From Pseudomonadota bacterium (GTDB lineage: Bacteria; Myxococcota; Polyangia; GCA-2747355; JACKDQ01), in assembly GCA_030591195.1 (NCBI GenBank), contig JAUVBO010000275.1, forward strand, positions 1-5,530: a stretch of DNA of 5,530 nt, written 5' to 3'. The notes below the pieces were generated by a model. That model did not search any database. It saw only the letters and a list, made by a program, of their open reading frames with translations, and was not told where the DNA came from. The translations under genes were made by a program, and so were the position numbers. This document shows, in pieces, positions 1 through 5,530 of this stretch. The first letter of the stretch is position 1. The number at the start of each line of letters is the position of its first letter.

Positions 1-202
1 CCGCGGCCAGCGCTCGCTGGCGCGCGCGAGGATAGTCGTCGTCGATCCAGTCCAACGGCTGCTGCGCCAGGGCCCTGGTGGCGGCGGGCGAGACATCCTT
101 CGCGCGGTCAGGGTTCGCGGCGCGGTCAGGTGAGGCGCAGGTGCAGCCAGCGGCAGTGGCGGCGAGCACGGCGCAGAGCGAGAGCATCGATCGTCGTTTC
201 AC
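1..202 (-). CDS. Lipoprotein, N-terminal part only, possibly thioredoxin-like
   Basis: The frame is open from a GTG at 202-200 to the left edge: 67 codons with the C-terminus missing. The start KRRSMLSLCAVLAATAAGC is a classic lipoprotein signal: a basic n-region, a short hydrophobic core and a Cys at residue 20 after AAG. The mature protein should therefore be lipid-anchored outside the cytoplasm. GTG is chosen over the in-frame ATG at 187-185 because it supplies the Lys-Arg-Arg n-region and has GGAG 9 nt upstream (212-215). After a Pro/Asp/Ala-rich linker the visible part ends in LDWIDDDYPRARQRALAA. That resembles the segment just before the CxxC motif in many thioredoxin-like lipoproteins, but the motif itself would lie outside the window, so this call is inference. 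The gene begins 25 nt after the read-through end of the M28 peptidase gene on the same strand, which suggests one operon. Confidence 0.7.
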   Translation of the reverse strand, partial: MKRRSMLSLCAVLAATAAGCTCASPDRAANPDRAKDVSPAATRALAQQPLDWIDDDYPRARQRALAA

Positions 203-211
203 CGGCGGAGA

Positions 212-215
212 CTCC
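212..215 (-). promoter_or_regulatory. Ribosome binding site of the partial lipoprotein gene
   Basis: GGAG on the minus strand, 9 nt before the GTG at 202. It favours GTG over the ATG five codons later. It lies in the short gap between the distal stop of the peptidase gene (228-230) and the next start, so the two genes are packed as expected for an operon only if the peptidase gene really extends to 228. Confidence 0.5.
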
Positions 216-227
216 GAGCAGGAGTGG

Positions 228-1262
228 TCACGGCTTGTTGGCGAGGGTCGCGAGGGTGGCGATCACGCCGCGGGTGACGTTGGCGTGGAAGGTCAGGTTG
301 AGCGTCTCGACCGTGTCGGTGACTGTCTCGTAGTGCGGGTTCGGGATCGGGTGATCGTGGTCGCTGGCGTCGTACTCTTCGATCGCGAACAGCGCTGCGT
401 AGCCTTCTGACCAGAAGGCGCCCTCGTCACCTCACCCACAGTGGTCGCTGACGATCAGCTTGGTCCTGAGCGCCGTGTGCTGGGCCACCGCCGCGGCCAT
501 CTCCTCGGCCAGGCTGCGGTAGGCCGGCTTGGTGGCGAGGTCGAGGTCCTCGTCGGCCGGGCCGTAGCCGATCATGTCGACGTTGATCAACCCGAGCATC
601 TTCTCTCGCGGCAGCACCGCCTTGAGCTGCGTGACGTAGGCCGACGAGCCGATCAGCCCGCGCTCCTCGTTGGAGAAAAAGAGCAGGCGGATGCCGCGGC
701 GGGGCGCGCAGCCGGCGAGCACGCGCGCCGCCTCGAGCACCGCCACGGTGCCCGAGGCGTTGTCATCGGCGCCCGGTGCGAGGGCCTGGTCGTCGCTGTT
801 CGAGTCGTAGTGGGCCCCGGCCATCACCAGCTCGTCGGGCCGCTCGCTGCCGGCGATGTCGACGATCAGGTTGACGAAGCTCGCGCCGAGGTAGCTGTAG
901 CGGTGCTCCTCGACGGTGACGCCGGCGAGCCCCGCTAGCTGGCCGCGGAGATAGGCCGCGGCCTTTGTCTGCCCCTCGAGGGTCCGGCGCTCGCCGAGCC
1001 CGACCAGGTGCTCGAGGTCGGCGAGCATCCGCGCCGGGTCGACCCTGGCGAGCAGCTCCTCTCCGGCGAGGCACCGGTTGGTCGCCAGGCCCCGGTCGGC
1101 TCCCGGCGGCGCGTCGGGGGCGGGGGCGGCGAGGTCGGCGCTGGGCAGGCCCCGATCGGGCAGCGGTCCGCTCCCGCCGCCATCGCCGCTGCAGGCGGCG
1201 GCCAGCAACCCGAGGGCGACCGTGACCTCTCTCCAGTGAAGCTTGCTCATCCATCGCAGCAT
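228..1262 (-). CDS. M28-family metallopeptidase lipoprotein, probable selenoprotein (Sec277)
   Basis: This is a predicted exported zinc aminopeptidase-type enzyme. An N-terminal lipoprotein signal ends at Cys24 (LLAAAC) and is followed by a Gly/Pro/Asp/Ala-rich linker (about 25-60). The M28 domain shows GAHYDS (metal ligand His151), PGADDNASG (bridging Asp166/167), SNEE (catalytic Glu199 and ligand Glu200) and NVDMIG (ligand Asp229). An in-frame TGA at 432-434 follows SDHCG. Reading through gives 67 further residues with family-typical GAFWSEGYAALFAIE and NPHYETVTDTVETLN, ending at TGA 228-230 (344 aa in total). Stopping at 432 would remove the last metal ligand region and the final strands. 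A SECIS-like hairpin at 402-419 supports selenocysteine at residue 277. The position where the family usually has a final metal-binding His (HT after NPxx) reads Glu312, with His310 two residues before it. An alternative start is Met5 (1250), which gives a more usual signal length; neither start has a clear ribosome binding site. If it is not a selenoprotein, it is a pseudogene or contains a sequence error. Confidence 0.85.
402..419 (-). promoter_or_regulatory. Bacterial SECIS-like hairpin inside the peptidase gene
   Basis: In the minus-strand mRNA the element reads GCCUUCU-GGUC-AGAAGGC: a perfect 7-bp stem with a GGUC tetraloop. The loop begins 20 nt after the UGA (19 nt between). In E. coli fdhF the SelB-recognised GGUC loop begins 19 nt after its UGA (18 nt between), so both spacing and loop sequence agree with a known SECIS. 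The 3' arm is coded by TCA GAA. In the 276 codons before the UGA all 15 Ser are AGC/TCG/TCC and all 17 Glu are GAG, so these two codons look chosen for RNA pairing; one further GAA lies nine codons later. The bulged U of the E. coli element is absent, but it is not universal. Confidence 0.8.
432..434 (-). other. In-frame UGA, probable selenocysteine codon (residue 277)
   Basis: TGA lies in frame between ...SDHCG and GDEGAFWSEGY... of the M28 domain. No frameshift is needed and no other stop occurs before 228-230. The residue falls in a Cys275-Gly276-Sec277 motif. TGA also ends the kinase gene and this gene itself, so a general reassignment of TGA to an amino acid is unlikely. Confidence 0.78.
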
Positions 1263-1305
1263 ACACCATGATCCGGACCCTCGGCTGGCAGGGCGGCGTT
1301 GGCGT

Positions 1306-1335
1306 TTGCACGGGGCCCCTGTGGTCGGCTAGCCT
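1306..1335 (+). promoter_or_regulatory. Weak sigma-70-like promoter candidate for the kinase gene
   Basis: TTGCAC (1306-1311), an 18-nt spacer and TAGCCT (1330-1335) lie in the gap between the divergent peptidase and kinase genes. Transcription would start near 1342, downstream of the ATG at 1268 and upstream of the ATG at 1373, which agrees with the later start. The -10 match is poor (3 of 6), so this is only a candidate. Confidence 0.25.
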
Positions 1336-1372
1336 CGATCACTCGCTGCCGAGAGCCGAGGACGAGCTTGGG

Positions 1373-3442
1373 ATGGACCCGATTCGCACGGACCCGATTC
1401 GAGTGCTGTACATCGGAGATCGAGCGGACCAGCGCCGCTCGCTGGCCGAGCACCTCGAGGTCCGCGGGTGCAGCGTCGCGCTCGCCTCGTGCGGCGCCGA
1501 GGGGCTCGCGGCGGTGCGCGCCGGCGCGGATGGTGCCAGCCCGCTGGAGGTCGTGGTCTGCGACTACCAGCTGCAGCAGGAGACTGGCCTGGAGGTGCTC
1601 GGCGCGCTGCGCCGGCTCGATCCCGAGCTGCCGTTGATCATTCTCACTTCCCACGGGTCGATCCCTCTGGTCGTCGAGGCGATCAAGCAGGGCGCGTTCC
1701 AGTTCATCACCAAGCCCTACGACCCGGACGCCCTCGAGGTGGTGGTCGGCCGGGCGCGCGAGCATCGGCTGATGCAGCAGCGGCTCGCTCGCGACGCCAG
1801 CGAGCGCGAGGCCCTCGAGGAGGAGCTGCGCCGGCGCACGCTCTCGCTCGAGCGGGTCAACGCCGAGCTGGCGACCAACACCGAGGTGCTGCAGGCGATC
1901 CTCGACTCGTCGCCGACGGCGATCCTGATGGTCGATCTCGACGGCCGGATCACCGCCAGCAACCGCGCCACGGGCGAGATGTTCGGCGTCGATGGCGAGG
2001 TGGCGATCGGGCAGACGATCGACGCCTTCCTCGAGCGGATCGAGCCCTGCTTCGCCGACCGGCAGGGGTTCCGGCGCCTGGCCGAGCAGCTCAAGCGGGA
2101 GCCGGACAGCCATGACGTTGGGAGCGAGCCGGACCACGGGCGGATCTTCGAGCGGATGCTCGAGGCGGTGCGGCCCCAGCGGCGCTACCTCTCGCTCTTC
2201 TGCGCGCCGGTCCGCGACCGGTGCTGCCGCGAGCTCGGGCGGGTCTGGGTCTGCTCCGACGTGACCCAGCTCAAGGCGGCCGACGAGCAGCTGCACATGA
2301 TCGTCGATCTCTCGCCGGTGCCGCTGATCATCACCCGGGTCGAGGACGGCGAGATCCTCTTCGCCAACCAGCCGCTCGGCGAGCTGGTCGGTATCGCCCC
2401 CGACGAGCTCATCGGACAGCGGTCGCCGGATTTTTATTGCAGCGCCGAGGACCGGACCCTGGCGCTGCAGCGGCTCGAGCGCGACGGCGAGCTGCGCAAC
2501 CACGAGGTCTGCTACCGGCGGGCCGATGGCACGACCTTCTGGGCGCTGGTCTCGATGGCCACGGCCCAGATCGATGGTCGACGGGCGATCATCGGTGCGA
2601 TCAACGACATCAGCGAGATGAAGCGGGTGGTCGAGGATCTCGAGCAGGCCAACCTCGAGCTGAAGCAAACCCACACCCAGCTGGTGCAGAGCGAGAAGAT
2701 GGCGGCGCTCGGGATGCTCGTCGCTGGCATCGCCCACGAGATCAACACCCCGGTGGGGGCGATCAACAGCACCCACAGCACGCTGGTTCAAGCGGTCGCC
2801 AAGCTGAAGAAGGTGCTGCAGGAGACGATCCCCGAGCGGCTCGACAGCGACCGCAAGCTGCAGCTGGTGTTGCGGGTGATGGATGAGTCGAACCAGGTGA
2901 TCGAGTCGGCCGCCGGGCGGGTGACGAGCATCGTCCGGCGGCTGCGCTCCTTCGCGCGCCTCGACGAGGCGGAGCTCAAGGCGGTCGACCTGCACGAGGG
3001 GCTCGAGGACACGCTGGCGCTCCTGCATCACGAGCTGAAGCGCTGCGTCGAGCTGGTTCGTGACTACGGCGAGCTGCCACGGGTTCCCTGCTACCCCGGG
3101 CCGCTGAACCAGGTCTTCCTCAACCTGCTGGTCAACGCCAAGCAGGCGATCGCCGACAAGGGCACGATCGGGATCTCGACCCGGGTCGAGGGCGACCGGG
3201 TGCTGGTGGAGATCCGTGACGACGGCCACGGTATCGACCCCGAGACGGTGAAGCGGATCTTCGACCCGGGCTTCACCACCAAGGGTGTCGGCGTCGGCAC
3301 CGGCCTCGGCCTGTCGATCTGCTACCGGATCATGCAGGACCACCACGGCAAGATCCGCGTCGAGAGCCAGGTCGGCGAGGGATCGACCTTCACCGTGGTG
3401 CTGCCGCGCGACCTCGACAAGATCCTCGGCAAGGACCTCTGA
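1373..3442 (+). CDS. Hybrid REC-PAS-PAS sensor histidine kinase
   Basis: A cytoplasmic two-component protein of 689 aa with no membrane segments. An N-terminal receiver domain (about 10-130) has phospho-acceptor Asp64 (VVVCDYQL), Thr92 and Lys114 (TKPYDP). A helical linker (about 130-170) leads into two PAS domains (about 170-300, with an extra segment near 225-265, and about 303-415). A coiled stretch (415-440) precedes the dimerisation helix with the H-box GIAHEINTP (phospho-donor His455). The ATPase part shows the N-box NQVFLNLLVNAKQAI (579-593), the G1 box DDGHGID (616-622) and the G2 box GTGLGLS (642-648). All catalytic residues are present. Because the receiver comes first, it probably takes phosphate from an upstream kinase to control this one. 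The ATG at 1373 is chosen because the receiver fold begins within ten residues; an in-frame ATG at 1268 would add 35 non-conserved residues and sit 5 nt from the divergent gene. No response regulator gene is adjacent on the visible side, so its target is unknown. Confidence 0.93.
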   Translation: MDPIRTDPIRVLYIGDRADQRRSLAEHLEVRGCSVALASCGAEGLAAVRAGADGASPLEVVVCDYQLQQETGLEVLGALRRLDPELPLIILTSHGSIPLVVEAIKQGAFQFITKPYDPDALEVVVGRAREHRLMQQRLARDASEREALEEELRRRTLSLERVNAELATNTEVLQAILDSSPTAILMVDLDGRITASNRATGEMFGVDGEVAIGQTIDAFLERIEPCFADRQGFRRLAEQLKREPDSHDVGSEPDHGRIFERMLEAVRPQRRYLSLFCAPVRDRCCRELGRVWVCSDVTQLKAADEQLHMIVDLSPVPLIITRVEDGEILFANQPLGELVGIAPDELIGQRSPDFYCSAEDRTLALQRLERDGELRNHEVCYRRADGTTFWALVSMATAQIDGRRAIIGAINDISEMKRVVEDLEQANLELKQTHTQLVQSEKMAALGMLVAGIAHEINTPVGAINSTHSTLVQAVAKLKKVLQETIPERLDSDRKLQLVLRVMDESNQVIESAAGRVTSIVRRLRSFARLDEAELKAVDLHEGLEDTLALLHHELKRCVELVRDYGELPRVPCYPGPLNQVFLNLLVNAKQAIADKGTIGISTRVEGDRVLVEIRDDGHGIDPETVKRIFDPGFTTKGVGVGTGLGLSICYRIMQDHHGKIRVESQVGEGSTFTVVLPRDLDKILGKDL

Positions 3443-3538
3443 TCGCCTGCCCCCATAGCTCCCAGGTAACCCTGACGCAGACGCCTCCGTATCTGCTGCC
3501 AGCTTGAGCTTGTTGCGCATCAGGCCTCCGGCGGAGCG

Positions 3539-3576
3539 GCTTGAGAATATTGTTCAATGGGCTTCAGGATATTCTC
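3539..3576. repeat. AT-rich dyad and 22-bp-period direct repeat, possible activator site
   Basis: GAGAATAT (3543-3550) and ATATTCTC (3569-3576) form a perfect 8-bp inverted repeat with an 18-nt spacer. The same stretch also reads as an imperfect direct repeat, GCTT-GAGA-ATATT (3539-3551) and GCTT-CAGG-ATATT (3561-3573), with a period of 22 bp, about two helical turns. It is clearly more AT-rich than its surroundings and lies in the gene-free gap 3443-3732. It is centred about 118 bp before the start site expected from the sigma-54-like promoter at 3652-3667, a usual distance for an enhancer-binding activator. The function is inferred from position only. Confidence 0.4.
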
Positions 3577-3651
3577 CGCGCTCGGCGTGGCGTTCGGCAT
3601 CTTCCCGCGCCAACCTGCGGAAATCAGACAGACAAGGCGTGTTGCTCCCTG

Positions 3652-3667
3652 TGGCGTACCGATTGCA
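3652..3667 (+). promoter_or_regulatory. Sigma-54-type -24/-12 promoter candidate for the efflux genes
   Basis: TGGCGTACCGATTGCA matches the sigma-54 core TGGC-N7-TTGCA, with GG and GC separated by exactly 10 nt. The ACG part of the -24 element is not conserved. Transcription would start near 3678, leaving a leader of about 55 nt before the ATG at 3733. The dyad at 3543-3576 upstream could bind the obligatory activator. Chance matches of this quality occur in GC-rich DNA, so confidence is moderate. Confidence 0.4.
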
Positions 3668-3720
3668 GAGGATTCGGGCGGCTGAGGGCCGTGGGCGAGT
3701 GAAGACCAGACGAGATGAAC

Positions 3721-3724
3721 AGGA
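3721..3724 (+). promoter_or_regulatory. Ribosome binding site of the outer membrane factor gene
   Basis: AGGA, 8 nt before the ATG at 3733. It supports initiation there, upstream of the in-frame TGA, rather than at the ATG 3715 or at the TTG 3784 beyond the TGA. TTG 3784 also has GAGG 7 nt upstream (3773-3776), but a start there would give a protein without an export signal. Confidence 0.5.
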
Positions 3725-3732
3725 TTCAAGTC

Positions 3733-5025
3733 ATGGCGACAGACAAGGCACTAGCGCTGTTGATCATCGCCTGAGGTGCGATCTTGGGGGCTCGACAGGC
3801 CGGAGCTGAGACGGCGGCGGGTGACGAGTCGTCCGGCGATCGGTCGACGGCCTTGGCGGCGCAGGCGGCTCGGCAGAACCCGAGCATTGCAGCGATCAAG
3901 TCGCGAGTCCGCGCGCTCGAGCAGCGGATCCGCGCCGCCGGCGCCTGGCTCGACCCGAAGGTCGCTGTCGAGTACTCCAATATCCCCATCGATAGCTGGA
4001 CCCTGGGCGATCACGGCATGAGCGGTCTGCAGCTCAAGCTCCAGCAGACCTTCTTCTTCCCGGGAAAGGTCGGACTACGGCAAGAGGTGGCCAGGGGCGA
4101 GGTTCGACAGCAGCGGCTGTTGCTCGAAGAGCGCAAGGTCCAGCTTCGCGCGGCTGTCAAGCGTGCCTACTACAGCCTCGCCCTCGTTCGCCAGCTGAAG
4201 AAGGTGACGCAGGACCACATCAAGCTAGTCGATCAGTTCATCGATGTCGTGCGGGTCAAGTACGAGGTGGGCAAGGTCGGGCAGCACGATCTGCTGCGGC
4301 TGCAGGTGCTGAGGAACAAGCTGAGAGACGACCTCAAGGGCTTCGCGCGGGACGATCGTGCCCTGACCGCGACGATCAACGCCACGCTGCACCGCGCGGT
4401 GAGCGTCCCGATCAGGACGCCGGAGCGGATCTTCGAGCCCCGACTGCACCGAACGATCGAGCAGCTGACCGCAGCAGCCAGCCGGTCTCGTCCCCTGCTC
4501 CGCTGGTACCTCGAGCAGGCTCGAACCCGCCGCGCCGCGGCCAAGCAGGCGGCGAGGGAGGGCTACCCCGATCTGACCGCGTGGATCGGCTATCGGGTGC
4601 GGACCCAAGCCGGCCCGGACGTGGGGACCGACTTCTTCTCCGCAGGCATCTCGGTGCCGATCCCGCTCTCCCACGACAGCCGCTGGGGCAGCCAGCGGCG
4701 AGAACAGAGAGCTCGCGCGAGAGCTGCCGAACAGCAGCGAGAGGCAGAGCTTGACCGCATCCGGGGATCGCTCGGCCGGCGCGTCGCTGCCTGGACCAGG
4801 GCGGCACAGCAGGCGCAGACCTATCGCGACCAGCTGATGCCCCAGGCCCACCGGACGCTGGACGCCACCTTCGCCGCCTATCAGGTGGACCGCGCCGATT
4901 TTGCCTCGCTGTTTCAGGCAGAGATCCAGCTCTTGGACTTCGAGCGCACGATTCGGCGCTCCGAGGCACTGGCCGCCCTGTCTCGCGTCGAGCTCGAGGC
5001 GCTGACCGGAAGACAGGTTCGATAG
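3733..5025 (+). CDS. TolC-family outer membrane factor of a metal efflux pump, with in-frame UGA
   Basis: This is the outer membrane channel of a CusABC/CzcABC-type tripartite pump, 430 aa if the TGA at residue 14 (3772-3774) is read through. The N-terminus MATDKALALLIIA-x-GAILGA is a signal peptide. With Cys or Sec at x it makes a lipobox-like IIA-C, as in lipidated channels of the OprM/CusC type; otherwise signal peptidase I could cut after QAGA. The mature part is largely helical and shows outer-membrane-efflux features: LQQTFFFPGK (104-113), YEVGKVGQHDLLRLQ (177-191), a second repeat half with ISVPIPL, and a C-terminal helix ending in RVELEALTGRQVR. Length is in the family's normal range. 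It ends with TAG 11 nt before the adaptor gene, so the two are co-transcribed. Starting at TTG 3784 would avoid the TGA but remove the export signal. If the TGA is a true stop, the gene is a recent pseudogene. Confidence 0.85.
3772..3774 (+). other. In-frame UGA in the signal peptide of the outer membrane factor
   Basis: TGA sits between LALLIIA and GAILGARQAGAE in the frame of the channel protein, with hydrophobic signal-peptide sequence on both sides. TGC (Cys) there would complete a lipobox, so a single-base change or error TGC to TGA is possible. A weak hairpin follows at 3790-3806 (GCTC/GAGC, 9-nt loop starting with G, 20 nt after the UGA). It meets only the loosest SECIS rules and lacks a GGUC loop. 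Confidence 0.5.
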
Positions 5026-5036
5026 TGGAGACCGAA

Positions 5037-5530
5037 ATGAAGCGCAAGAAAGCTCGCTTGTTCTTGGCCACGACCATCGCCCTGGTGATGGTCGTCGGGG
5101 GTCTGCTGGCCTGGCAGATCCTCGGGTCCAGTGAGCCGACCGCCCGCCAGCTCGACGACGGCGTCGTCAGCGTCGCTCACGCCCAAAGCAAGGGCGGCAA
5201 GCAGCTCCACACCTGCGGCATGCACCCCAACGTGATCCAGGAGGGGCCCGGAACCTGCCCGATCTGTGGCATGGACCTGACTCCGATGCGGAAGGGCTCG
5301 GCCGGCGACCCTGCCAACAAGGCGAAGCAGGGGGGCAAGCGTGGCGAGGGCACGGTCACCGTCGATCCGGTGATGGTCCAGAACATGGGCGTGCGGGTGG
5401 CCCACGTCAAGCGGGGGGCACTGTCGCGGCGCGTGAGGACCATCGGCGAGGTGGTCGTGGCCGAGGACCTGGTCTCGGTGGTCAACCTCAAGTTCTCGGG
5501 CTGGATCGAGCGACTGCATGTCGACCAGAC
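5037..5530 (+). CDS. cusB: CusB-type periplasmic adaptor with heavy-metal-binding domain, N-terminal part
   Basis: Membrane-fusion subunit of an RND metal efflux pump; it links the inner membrane pump to the outer membrane factor and hands over metal ions. The window holds 164 codons and the frame is still open at the right edge. It begins with a basic n-region and a membrane anchor or uncleaved signal (residues 7-30). A small heavy-metal-binding domain follows, with Cys60, Met62, His63, Cys74, Cys77 and Met79 (HTCGMHP and CPICGMDL). A Lys/Gly-rich linker leads into the start of the adaptor barrel (from about 105, TVTVDPVMVQNMGVRVAHV) and GWIERLHVDQ. This domain order is typical of CusB-like copper/silver adaptors, though zinc/cobalt relatives are not excluded. 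GGAG (5027-5030) lies 6 nt before the ATG. The gene follows the channel gene by 11 nt, and the RND pump gene should come next beyond the window. Confidence 0.93.
   Translation, partial: MKRKKARLFLATTIALVMVVGGLLAWQILGSSEPTARQLDDGVVSVAHAQSKGGKQLHTCGMHPNVIQEGPGTCPICGMDLTPMRKGSAGDPANKAKQGGKRGEGTVTVDPVMVQNMGVRVAHVKRGALSRRVRTIGEVVVAEDLVSVVNLKFSGWIERLHVDQ

Noticed and set aside
78..410. A 110-codon plus-strand frame near the left edge
   Set aside because: It is antisense to the peptidase C-terminus and the lipoprotein start, both of which show family motifs or a signal peptide; its own product has no recognisable feature.
228..434. A general recoding of TGA as a sense codon
   Set aside because: TGA ends the kinase gene and the extended peptidase gene, Trp is coded by TGG throughout, and the peptidase TGA has its own SECIS-like hairpin.
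1247..3520. A 757-codon open frame on the minus strand, fully antisense to the kinase gene
   Set aside because: It is a by-product of G/C-rich third positions in the kinase gene. Its product is a low-complexity run of Leu, Asp, Arg, Val and His with no domain, while the plus strand encodes a complete kinase with every motif.
3523..3537. A small hairpin CTCC-GGC-GGAG after the kinase gene as a terminator
   Set aside because: The stem has only 4 bp, no run of T follows, and it lies about 80 nt from the kinase stop codon.
3557..3685. A 42-codon plus-strand frame (MGFRIFSALGVAFGIFP...) in the gap before the efflux genes
   Set aside because: It has no ribosome binding site, its ATG lies inside the dyad spacer, it overlaps the promoter candidate, and the product matches nothing I recognise.
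3520..3729. A 69-codon minus-strand frame in the same gap, containing ENILKPIEQYS
   Set aside because: It has no ribosome binding site or recognisable domain; its unusual codons come from the AT-rich dyad rather than from a gene.
3733..3774. A 13-codon leader peptide ending at the TGA, followed by re-initiation at TTG 3784
   Set aside because: The hydrophobic signal sequence continues in the same frame after the TGA, and a product starting at 3784 would have no export signal. GAGG before the TTG keeps this as a minor alternative.

Overview
The window is GC-rich, with strong G/C preference at third codon positions. It carries lipoproteins with Pro/Asp/Ala-rich linkers, a hybrid response-regulator/histidine kinase, a possible sigma-54 promoter and an RND-type metal efflux module. 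Together these suggest a member of the Myxococcota or a related former deltaproteobacterium. This is inference from style and gene content; no marker gene is present.

Left part, minus strand. An M28-family zinc peptidase lipoprotein is followed 25 nt later by the start of a second lipoprotein that runs off the left edge (possibly thioredoxin-like). The peptidase frame is interrupted by one in-frame TGA (432-434). The same frame then continues for 67 codons that encode the typical C-terminal end of an M28 domain. Nineteen nucleotides after the TGA the mRNA has a perfect 7-bp stem closed by a GGUC loop (402-419), which is the layout of a bacterial SECIS element such as that of E. coli fdhF. The best reading is a 344-residue selenoprotein peptidase with Sec at residue 277, in a Cys-Gly-Sec motif close to the expected active site. 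I know of no described M28 selenoprotein, and this is the main finding.

Middle, plus strand. A divergently transcribed REC-PAS-PAS-histidine kinase (1373-3442) is followed by about 290 bp without a convincing gene. That stretch holds an AT-rich dyad (3543-3576) about 100 bp upstream of a -24/-12-like promoter (3652-3667), the geometry of an enhancer-activated sigma-54 promoter.

Right part, plus strand. A TolC-family outer membrane factor (3733-5025) is followed 11 nt later by a CusB-type periplasmic adaptor with a heavy-metal-binding domain (5037 to the right edge). An RND pump gene is expected just outside the window. The outer membrane factor has a second in-frame TGA (3772-3774), inside its signal peptide at a place where Cys would complete a lipobox. 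SECIS support there is weak, so it may be selenocysteine, a nonsense mutation or a sequence error.
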